Positions 57,163-64,000 of a DNA stretch of 64,000 nt are shown piece by piece. The notes beneath the pieces were generated by a model. It saw nothing but the letters and a program-made list of their open reading frames with translations, was not told the DNA's origin and made no database searches. Made by a program: the position numbers and the translations under genes. Source of the stretch: Shewanella gaetbuli (GTDB taxonomy: Bacteria > Pseudomonadota > Gammaproteobacteria > Enterobacterales > Shewanellaceae); NCBI RefSeq assembly GCF_023284065.1, contig NZ_JAKIKP010000003.1, positions 124,001 through 188,000 of the forward strand. Direction: 5' to 3'. Position 1 is the first letter of the stretch. Each line of letters begins with the position of its first letter.

Positions 57163-58725
57163 ATGTTAGCGTTAGCATCACAAACTCAGTTAGATTTAGC
57201 GCATTACTATTTGCAAAAAATCTTATTATCGTCAGTGTATGACGTTGCCAAAGTGACGCCGTTATCTTCAATGAAAAAATTGTCTGCTCGCCTAGGTGCA
57301 GATGTGTTTTTAAAACGTGAAGATATGCAGCCGGTGCACTCATTCAAGTTGCGTGGTGCCTATAACCGTATTGCCGAGTTAACTCCCGAACAATGCCAGT
57401 GTGGTGTCGTCTGTGCATCAGCAGGTAACCATGCTCAAGGTGTGGCGATGTCTGCTGCTAGCCGAGGCATTAATGCCGTTATCGTGATGCCAAGTACCAC
57501 ACCAGATATTAAAGTCGATGCCGTTAAGCGTTTAGGTGGCACGGTAGTCTTACATGGCCAGGCCTTTGACCAAGCAAACGATTATGCAAAGTCATTGTCT
57601 GAAACTGAGGGGCGGGTTTATATCGCGCCGTTTGATGATGAAGCGGTGATTGCCGGACAAGGCACCATCGCTCAAGAAATGCTGCAACAACAACGCGATT
57701 TAGACGTGGTCTTTGTTCCTGTTGGCGGTGGCGGGTTAATTGCCGGTATTGCAGCTTACTATAAAGCGGTAATGCCACAGGTTAAAATTATTGGTGTTGA
57801 ACCTGAAGACGCCGCATGTTTAAAAGCAGCATTAGAGGCTGACGAGCCAGTGACATTAGCTCAAGTGGGGCTATTTGCCGACGGTGTGGCGGTAAAACGC
57901 ATTGGAGAAGAGCCATTTCGTTTGGCTAGAGAATATGTCGATGAAGTTGTTACGGTCACCTCAGATGAAATTTGCGCTGCAGTAAAAGATATTTTTGAAG
58001 ATACCCGCGCTATTGCCGAGCCTGCTGGGGCATTATCAGCTGCAGGATTGAAAAAGTATATGCTCAGCCATCAAGATGACGCTAATAAGCCAGTGAAAGT
58101 GGCGGCTATTTTAAGTGGTGCTAACGTGAATTTTCATAGTTTGCGTTATGTGTCTGAACGTTGTGAGTTAGGTGAACAAAAAGAAGCGGTGTTAGCGGTA
58201 AAAGTGCCTGAAAAACCGGGTAGCTTTTTACGTTTTTGTGAGCTGCTTGAAAAGCGCGCCATGACCGAATTTAATTACCGTTTTAGCAGCCGTGATATTG
58301 CGGTGGTGTTTGCGGGTATTCGGTTAACCGGCGGCCAAACAGAGTTACTCAGTATTATTGCCACATTAGAATCAGAAGGGTTTGAAGTACAAGACTTATC
58401 TAATGACGAAACGGCAAAATTACATGTTCGATATATGGTAGGTGGGCATCCGCTTGAGCCATTAGAAGAGCGGTTATTTAGTTTTGAATTTCCAGAGCAC
58501 CCAGGAGCGTTATTGAAGTTTTTAACGACCTTGCAAAGCCAGTGGAATATCAGCTTGTTCCATTATCGCAATCATGGTGCAGCTTTTGGCCGAGTATTAG
58601 CGGGGTTTGAAGTTCCCGCAAGTGATAAAGAAGCGTTTGGAGCATTCTTAACTGAGCTAGGGTTTGTGTACCAAGAAGAAACGCAAAGTCCAGCTTATCA
58701 ATTATTTTTGAATTCCAACAAATAA
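57163..58725 (+). CDS. ilvA: Threonine dehydratase, biosynthetic
   Basis: A 520-residue PLP enzyme that deaminates threonine to 2-oxobutyrate, the entry to isoleucine. The PLP lysine is in HSFKLRGAYNRI (about 62), and the Gly-rich phosphate loop is PVGGGGLIAGIAAY. Two ACT-like regulatory domains (about 330-515) give isoleucine feedback inhibition and valine activation in this family. I start at ATG 57163, with GGAGGGG upstream; the longer frame overlaps ilvD without support. It ends the ilvGMDA operon. An ilvE gene is missing from the cluster. Confidence 0.95.
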   Translation: MLALASQTQLDLAHYYLQKILLSSVYDVAKVTPLSSMKKLSARLGADVFLKREDMQPVHSFKLRGAYNRIAELTPEQCQCGVVCASAGNHAQGVAMSAASRGINAVIVMPSTTPDIKVDAVKRLGGTVVLHGQAFDQANDYAKSLSETEGRVYIAPFDDEAVIAGQGTIAQEMLQQQRDLDVVFVPVGGGGLIAGIAAYYKAVMPQVKIIGVEPEDAACLKAALEADEPVTLAQVGLFADGVAVKRIGEEPFRLAREYVDEVVTVTSDEICAAVKDIFEDTRAIAEPAGALSAAGLKKYMLSHQDDANKPVKVAAILSGANVNFHSLRYVSERCELGEQKEAVLAVKVPEKPGSFLRFCELLEKRAMTEFNYRFSSRDIAVVFAGIRLTGGQTELLSIIATLESEGFEVQDLSNDETAKLHVRYMVGGHPLEPLEERLFSFEFPEHPGALLKFLTTLQSQWNISLFHYRNHGAAFGRVLAGFEVPASDKEAFGAFLTELGFVYQEETQSPAYQLFLNSNK

Positions 58726-58876
58726 TCAGTATTGCATTGGTGCCTTTTGTGGCCAATGTGATAACGTACTGTGATGCCAAAAACGAGAGTATACTCGTTG
58801 GTATAGGTTGTATTTTTTATGTAGGGTAAATTTTTCGAATATCACTATCTAGACGATAGAAATTAAGGAGACATTG

Positions 58877-60013
58877 ATGTTGCCCGTACCGCAAATTTCC
58901 GCTTTTAACCCTCCACGTCGAATTTTAATGGGCCCAGGTCCATCTGATGTTTATCCTGATGTATTAGCCGCACAAGCTAGACCGACCATCGGTCACTTAG
59001 ACCCGCTTTTTGTCAACATGATGGATGAGTTAAAGCAACTGATTCAATATGCGTTTCAAACTAAAAATGAAATGACCTTAGCGGTTTCTGCCCCAGGCAG
59101 TGCTGGGATGGAAACGTGTTTTGTGAACCTTGTTGAGCCTGGTGAAAAGGTGATTGTGTGTCGCAATGGTGTATTTGGTGAGCGTATGCGCCAGAACGTA
59201 GAACGTGTTGGTGGCGTTGCCGTTGTGGTAGACAACGAATGGGGCGAACCAGTCTGTCCACAAAAGGTGGCTCAAGCATTAACTGACAATCCTGATGCCA
59301 AGTTTTTAGCTTTTGTTCATGCCGAAACCTCAACAGGGGCGTTATCAGACGCTAAAGCGTTATGTGCTTTAGCGCAGTCACATGATTGTTTAACCATTGT
59401 GGATGCTGTTACCTCGTTGGGTGGTGTTGAGCTTCGTGTTGATGACTGGGGAATTGATGCCATTTATTCAGGTAGTCAAAAGTGTTTGTCTTGTGTGCCT
59501 GGTTTATCGCCGGTTTCGTTTTCAGATAAAGCGGTAGAGAAACTTAAAAACCGTCAAACGCCGGTGCAAAGTTGGTTCTTAGATCAAACTTTAGTCATGG
59601 GATATTGGGGTAATGCTAACGGTGGCAAGCGCAGTTATCATCACACTGCACCTGTTAATGCCTTATATGCCTTGCATGAATCATTACGTTTATTAGCCAA
59701 TGAAGGCCTAGAAAATGCGTGGGCTCGTCATAAAAACATGCATTTATTACTGCGTGAAGGTTTGACTAAGTTAGGGCTAACTTTTGTAGTAGATGAAGCG
59801 TCACGCTTACCGCAGTTAAATGCTGTTTACATTCCACAAGGGGCAGATGATGCTGCTATACGCAGTCAACTATTACAGCAATATAATTTAGAAATTGGTG
59901 CAGGTTTAGGTGCATTGGCGGGTAAAGCATGGCGTATTGGTTTAATGGGCTTTGGCGCTCGACGTGAAAATGTCGCCCTTTGCTTAAAAGCATTAGAGGA
60001 TGTATTAAGCTAA
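58877..60013 (+). CDS. Class V aminotransferase (alanine/serine-glyoxylate type)
   Basis: A 378-residue PLP aminotransferase of the AGXT/serine-glyoxylate family. It shows MGPGPSDVYPDVL at the N-terminus, SAPGSAGMET (cofactor phosphate), DAVTSLGG with the PLP Asp, and SGSQKCLSCVPG with the Schiff-base Lys202. It should move amino groups between alanine or serine and glyoxylate or a related oxo acid. ATG 58877 has AAGGAG upstream; a TTG three bases earlier is less likely. It lies 151 bases after ilvA and probably has its own promoter. Confidence 0.88.
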   Translation: MLPVPQISAFNPPRRILMGPGPSDVYPDVLAAQARPTIGHLDPLFVNMMDELKQLIQYAFQTKNEMTLAVSAPGSAGMETCFVNLVEPGEKVIVCRNGVFGERMRQNVERVGGVAVVVDNEWGEPVCPQKVAQALTDNPDAKFLAFVHAETSTGALSDAKALCALAQSHDCLTIVDAVTSLGGVELRVDDWGIDAIYSGSQKCLSCVPGLSPVSFSDKAVEKLKNRQTPVQSWFLDQTLVMGYWGNANGGKRSYHHTAPVNALYALHESLRLLANEGLENAWARHKNMHLLLREGLTKLGLTFVVDEASRLPQLNAVYIPQGADDAAIRSQLLQQYNLEIGAGLGALAGKAWRIGLMGFGARRENVALCLKALEDVLS

Positions 60014-60040
60014 ATATTCACTCAATGTTCAATAGTATAC

Positions 60041-60069
60041 AAATACAGGTGCTTCAAGCACCTGTATTT
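60041..60069 (+). terminator. Terminator after the aminotransferase gene
   Basis: A nearly perfect 14-bp inverted repeat (AAATACAGGTGCTT / AAGCACCTGTATTT) about 27 bases past the stop. The T-tract is only three long. Confidence 0.6.
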
Positions 60070-60150
60070 GTAATGTCACTTGATTAGAATAGAGTTTTAA
60101 CGCTATGCTTGTTTAGTAACAAAAAAATAACAATAGGCTAGGTTAATTCA

Positions 60151-60939
60151 ATGCGGGCTCAATGGTTCAGTTATCCACTTCTTATCATCGTAATAACGTG
60201 TTTATTGGTATTCACTATAACCACTGAAAATAAAGCGTTTGCTCAGTCAGTGGAGAGCAAACAAGTTCTTCGTATTGCATCAGCAACAGAACGTTCCCCT
60301 TATATTTATCAACATGATCAATCAGGTTTAGAATTAGATATCATTCGTGCCGCATTGGCCGATCAGGGAATTGAGGTTGAGTTTCAATTCTCATCCCGTA
60401 ACCGTCAGGTGCTTCATTTCGAACGAAATAAAGCTGACGCCATTATGACCATCAATGAATACAGTGGGGTGTCAGGATACCTGTCTGATTCTTATATTAG
60501 CTATCATAATATGGCGATTACTTTGGCTAAAAATGACATTCAATTTAGCAATATTTCCGATCTACAACATTATAGCGTGGTGGCTTTTTTAAATGCTGTG
60601 AAAGTATTGGGCGAAGATTTTAAAAAGATGGCTGCCAGCAATGATGCTTACCTTGAAGTTTCACCACAAGAAAAACAAAATAAGATGCTTTATATGAATC
60701 GAGTTCAGGTGGTGATTGCGGACCGATACATTTTTCAAGATTTGAATAAATTAATTACACGAGATGTAGATGTGACTGAGCGATTACACTTTCATAAATT
60801 ATTCAATGGCCCTGATTACTACCTAAGCTTTCATGATTTAGCATTAAAAAATGCCTTTAATGCAGGTCTTAAAAATATTCGTGCCAATGGCATTTATCAA
60901 CAAATTGAGCAGCAATATTTAACCGATGCTTACCAATAA
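60151..60939 (+). CDS. Periplasmic solute-binding protein, SBP_bac_3-like
   Basis: A 262-residue exported protein. A signal anchor (PLLIIVITCLLVFTITT) is followed by a family-3 solute-binding fold: VLRIASATERSPYIYQHDQSGLELDIIRAAL, later KADAIMTINEY. No permease or ATPase genes are next to it. This suggests a stand-alone sensor or orphan binding protein rather than an importer part. The ligand is unknown. Confidence 0.8.
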   Translation: MRAQWFSYPLLIIVITCLLVFTITTENKAFAQSVESKQVLRIASATERSPYIYQHDQSGLELDIIRAALADQGIEVEFQFSSRNRQVLHFERNKADAIMTINEYSGVSGYLSDSYISYHNMAITLAKNDIQFSNISDLQHYSVVAFLNAVKVLGEDFKKMAASNDAYLEVSPQEKQNKMLYMNRVQVVIADRYIFQDLNKLITRDVDVTERLHFHKLFNGPDYYLSFHDLALKNAFNAGLKNIRANGIYQQIEQQYLTDAYQ

Positions 60940-60985
60940 CCCCCTGAATTTAACCAAGGGGTTGTTGGTAGTTGCTTGCCAATCA

Positions 60986-63307
60986 CTACTTCAATTGACT
61001 ATCTAAAAAAGCCGCTAATGATTTATATAAATGATTGCGAACTTTCTCACCGCGCATCGAGTGTTTCGACCCAGGATAGTCCATCATCTGAAATAGCTTA
61101 CCTTCATCTTGTAACGCCTTATAGATGCGGGTGCTATTTTCAAATAACACATTGTCGTCAGCCATACCGTGGTACATCAATAAGCCCGACTGATAGTTTT
61201 TTACGTAAGGCATAATACTGGCTTTATCGTAACCTTGTTTATTTGTTTCAGGGTTACCCATGTAGCGCTCTGTGTAGTGAGTATCATACAAGCGCCAATC
61301 AGTGACAGGTGCGCCAGAAATGGCAGCTTTAAAATAGTCAGGCGCTTTGAATTGGCTCATCAAAGCCATATACCCACCATAACTATGGCCATAAATGGCA
61401 ATATTATCTCCATCAACAAAAGGCAGGGTGCGCAAGTAATCTACCCCTGCTTTTTGGTCACGTACTTCAGCATCGCCCATATTTTGATAAATCACATGTT
61501 CAAACTGAGTGCCTCGGTAAGCTGAGCCACGGTTATCTAACTGAAATACCACATAGTCTTGTTGCAAAAGATACTGAGTAAAATAGTCAGCTTCGCTCCA
61601 GGCATTCACTACAGTTTGCGCATGTGGGCCGCCATAAACCCGAACAACTACAGGATATTTTTGCTTGCTATCAAAAGTGGTTGGTTTAAATAATCGATAC
61701 TGTAATGTTTGCCCATCGTCAGCTTTTAAGTGGCCAAATTGTGGCATTTGCCATTGTTTAGCGTAAGCAAATAACGGATGGTCTGAATTAACTTCATTTT
61801 GCTCAACCCAAGCAAGGTGCTTGCCAGATGCATCGTGCAAACTGATTTGAGGTGGCTGTTGTAAGCTGCTGAAATAATCTAAATACACTGGCTTATTGTC
61901 GGCAAAAACACTCTTGTGCATTCCTGAGCGCTGACTAATAAGTTGTATGCTGCTAGCACCTTCATTCAAGCTTACGCGATACAAATGACGTTCAACCACG
62001 CTGTCTTTACGGCCAGTGAAATACACATAGCCGTTAGCTTCATCAATATACTCTAAGTGATCAACAACCCAGTCACCTTGAGTTAATTGGCGCAGTAGTT
62101 TGCCTTGTAAATCGAATAAATAGAGGTGGTTAAACCCATCACGTTCAGATGCCCAAATAAATGATTGTTGTTTTAAAAACTGTAAATCATCATGTAAATT
62201 TACCCAAGCTTTGCTGCGTTCGGTAATCACTGTGGTTGATTTGCTAGGCTGCTCAATATTGACTATGCGTAAATCAAGGGCTTGTTGATCGCGGCTTTGC
62301 CATTGATATGATAAATGTTTACTGTCTGGCAACCATTTTACTCGCGGCAAATAAATATCTTTTTCTGCCCCTAAATCAATCCATTGAGTTTTATTACCCG
62401 CTAAGGAAATGACCCCAAGTTCAATTTCTACATTAGGCTTGCCAGCATAAGGATAACGCTGCTCAGTTAATTTAATGCCGTCGGCATAAATTTCATTACG
62501 GGTTACGAGTTCAACACCGGACTCATCGATACGCGTGAAAGCAATATGTGACTCATCTGGAGACCACCAATAACCCGTCATACGATCCATTTCTTCTTGG
62601 GCGACAAATTCGGCCATGGCATTTTTAATCGGGCCTTTACCATCGTGAGTTAACTGAGTCACTTTTTGATTGGCTAGCGACAACACATATAAATTCTGCT
62701 CACGAACAAACGATACAAAATTAGCCTTCGGCGATAGGCGGGCGTCGGTAACAAAACCTGATCCAGTGTCTAATGGAATGACTTTATTATTGCTAACTTG
62801 ATAAATATATAATTGCCCAGATGCGGGAATAAGAATCGACTGACTATCTTCAGCCCAAAAATATTCCATAATGCCTTGGCCGTAAATACGTTGACGCTCA
62901 CGACGGGCTTTTTCTTCATCGGACAGTTCTGCGCTGGCAAGTTGGTCGGCATCAATTAAACGGCTGCGCTGACCTGTAGCGATATCCATTTGCCATAAAT
63001 CATAAAAGCTTTGGTTATCATCTCGACCTGCTAAATAAGTGACTCGACTACCATCTGGTGACAAACTCAGCCCTCTAGGGCTTGAGCCTGCTAATGCCGG
63101 AGATGCGTGAATACGCTCAATGGTCAATGGCAAGTTGCCACCTGATAAACCTGTTAATGGCCCAGTGGTATCAAAAACCGTTGGGTTTGAGCTGTTGTGA
63201 GCTGTTGTTTGTGTTGTCATAGCGGCTGCCGTTGTTGCAAAACTTACGAGCATAAGTGGCAGTGCAGTAACCACTGCACCTGCTTTTAGCTTCCATGTCG
63301 TTATCAT
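60986..63307 (-). CDS. Exported dipeptidyl-peptidase IV-like S9 peptidase
   Basis: A 773-residue S9B peptidase. A signal peptide (LKAGAVVTALPLMLVSFATTAAA) is followed by an eight-bladed DPP-IV propeller, containing the double-Glu motif AEFVAQEEMDRMTGYWWSP that holds the substrate N-terminus. A hydrolase domain follows with Ser in YGHSYGGYMAL, Asp in HGMADDNVL and His in GSKHSMRG. It should release Xaa-Pro dipeptides. I start at ATG 63307, with AGGAAA upstream, rather than 63376. Confidence 0.92.
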   Translation of the reverse strand: MITTWKLKAGAVVTALPLMLVSFATTAAAMTTQTTAHNSSNPTVFDTTGPLTGLSGGNLPLTIERIHASPALAGSSPRGLSLSPDGSRVTYLAGRDDNQSFYDLWQMDIATGQRSRLIDADQLASAELSDEEKARRERQRIYGQGIMEYFWAEDSQSILIPASGQLYIYQVSNNKVIPLDTGSGFVTDARLSPKANFVSFVREQNLYVLSLANQKVTQLTHDGKGPIKNAMAEFVAQEEMDRMTGYWWSPDESHIAFTRIDESGVELVTRNEIYADGIKLTEQRYPYAGKPNVEIELGVISLAGNKTQWIDLGAEKDIYLPRVKWLPDSKHLSYQWQSRDQQALDLRIVNIEQPSKSTTVITERSKAWVNLHDDLQFLKQQSFIWASERDGFNHLYLFDLQGKLLRQLTQGDWVVDHLEYIDEANGYVYFTGRKDSVVERHLYRVSLNEGASSIQLISQRSGMHKSVFADNKPVYLDYFSSLQQPPQISLHDASGKHLAWVEQNEVNSDHPLFAYAKQWQMPQFGHLKADDGQTLQYRLFKPTTFDSKQKYPVVVRVYGGPHAQTVVNAWSEADYFTQYLLQQDYVVFQLDNRGSAYRGTQFEHVIYQNMGDAEVRDQKAGVDYLRTLPFVDGDNIAIYGHSYGGYMALMSQFKAPDYFKAAISGAPVTDWRLYDTHYTERYMGNPETNKQGYDKASIMPYVKNYQSGLLMYHGMADDNVLFENSTRIYKALQDEGKLFQMMDYPGSKHSMRGEKVRNHLYKSLAAFLDSQLK

Positions 63308-63475
63308 TATTATTTCCTGAATGAGACTTTTCCGCTTCATTTTGCCTGAAATTGCTTTAAAACAAAAATGACTCAACTAGCGCTGAAATTTCCTCCGTTC
63401 TAGGGTATGATCTGCCCTAATTATAATCTTCAAAAAATCAACGACCTTAACTTAAAATTTGTCATAGGAATTACC

Positions 63476-64000
63476 ATGCAAACTTTGGCACAAACCCTTA
63501 CCTCACAAGCGGTAAAAGACTCTTTAGCGCAATTACTTCTTTCTCTTGCTGATACGTCAAAAGCCATCAGCAGCGCAGTTCGTCATGGCGCGTTAGCAGG
63601 CGTATTAGGCGCAACAGAGCAGGAAAACGTACAAGGTGAAACACAAAAGAAATTAGATGTAATTACTAACGATATGCTTAAAGATGCCCTAAAGGCTGAA
63701 GGCAATGTGCGTGGTTTAGCATCTGAAGAAGAAGATTATGTGGTTGAAGTTAGCCCACAAGGTGAATATTTAGTGTGTTTTGATCCACTAGATGGCTCTT
63801 CAAATATTGATATTAACTCGCTGGTGGGTACCATTTTTTCTGTGCTACCTGCACCAGAGGGTGAGCTAAACGAACAAAGCTTTTTACAAGCGGGTCGCCA
63901 ACAAGTGGCGGCAGGTTATGTGCTGTATGGTCCTTCAACCATGATGGCGTTAACCACGGGACAAGGCACCCAGTTTTACACTTTAGACCCTGAGTCTGGA
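63476..64000 (+). CDS. fbp: Fructose-1,6-bisphosphatase class 1 (partial, 3' end off the window)
   Basis: The frame is open from ATG 63476 to the right edge, giving 175 codons of about 330. It encodes the class 1 FBPase N-terminal half. ASEEEDYVV gives metal-binding Glu residues, and [11 protein letters not shown] is the sugar-phosphate phosphatase signature. It removes the 1-phosphate of fructose-1,6-bisphosphate in gluconeogenesis. AGGAA precedes the ATG. Confidence 0.95.
   Translation, partial: MQTLAQTLTSQAVKDSLAQLLLSLADTSKAISSAVRHGALAGVLGATEQENVQGETQKKLDVITNDMLKDALKAEGNVRGLASEEEDYVVEVSPQGEYLVCFDPLDGSSNIDINSLVGTIFSVLPAPEGELNEQSFLQAGRQQVAAGYVLYGPSTMMALTTGQGTQFYTLDPESG

Noticed and set aside
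58783..58798. ACGAG...CTCGT dyad before the class V aminotransferase
   Set aside because: The arms are only five bases, with an uneven centre, and no regulator is nearby. It is too short to call.
60938..60963. AACCCC...GGGGTT stem after the binding-protein gene as a terminator
   Set aside because: The loop is long and there is no T-tract on the plus strand; it may contribute but cannot be called.

Overview
The window looks like chromosomal DNA of a marine gammaproteobacterium, most likely Shewanella or a close Alteromonadales relative. The grounds are a moderately AT-rich base composition, DUF2999, paired YihG-type acyltransferases, a DPP-IV-type peptidase, many c-di-GMP proteins, and an ilvY/ilvC-ilvGMDA arrangement. 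This assignment is inference from gene content; no rRNA or species marker is present. No tRNA, rRNA, insertion sequence, prophage or CRISPR array was seen.

Layout. 1-2.9 kb: purine nucleoside uptake and phosphorolysis (NupC-type carrier and PNP) with a divergent LysR regulator. 2.9-6.5 kb: NhaC antiporter and a 7TM-DISM diguanylate cyclase. 6.5-10.9 kb: an unknown exported protein and two tandem alkaline phosphatases, one a lipoprotein. 11.2-14.4 kb: a three-subunit FAD/cytochrome c dehydrogenase with a Tat signal on the small subunit. 14.9-20.3 kb: polysaccharide genes, namely a KdgM-like porin, a SulP transporter, a PL7 alginate lyase lipoprotein and an AA10 LPMO. The porin and the lyase share a perfect palindrome, TATTGTAWTACAATA.

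20.7-35.7 kb is the main accessory block, an arabinose/arabinan utilization island. A LacI-type repressor is divergent from a TonB-dependent receptor, a flavin-dependent halogenase, an SSS sugar symporter, araB-araD-araA, an exported GH43 enzyme with two trefoil lectin domains, and a HAD sugar-phosphatase. A perfect LacI-type operator lies in front of the receptor. The inferred flow is: GH43 releases arabinose, the receptor brings sugars across the outer membrane, the symporter crosses the inner membrane, and AraA/B/D feed the pentose phosphate pathway. The halogenase is the odd member. It keeps the catalytic Lys, the Glu and the WxWxIP motif, but has no obvious substrate.

35.8-50 kb: small lipoprotein and DUF2999, a serine hydrolase, dGTPase, an S9 peptidase, a 1503-residue Reg_prop/Y_Y_Y-PAS-PAS-GGDEF-EAL sensor, two acyltransferases, and the ComM/YifB ATPase. 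50.2-58.7 kb: branched-chain amino acid synthesis, with ilvY divergent from ilvC and then ilvGMDA. In front of ilvG there is an unannotated Ile/Val/Leu-rich leader peptide and a complete attenuator. 58.9-64 kb: class V aminotransferase, periplasmic binding protein, DPP-IV-like peptidase, and the start of fbp running off the right edge.

Several start codons were moved from the longest reading frame on Shine-Dalgarno evidence. Notable cases are TTG for the halogenase at 25071 and GTG for the exported protein at 7291.
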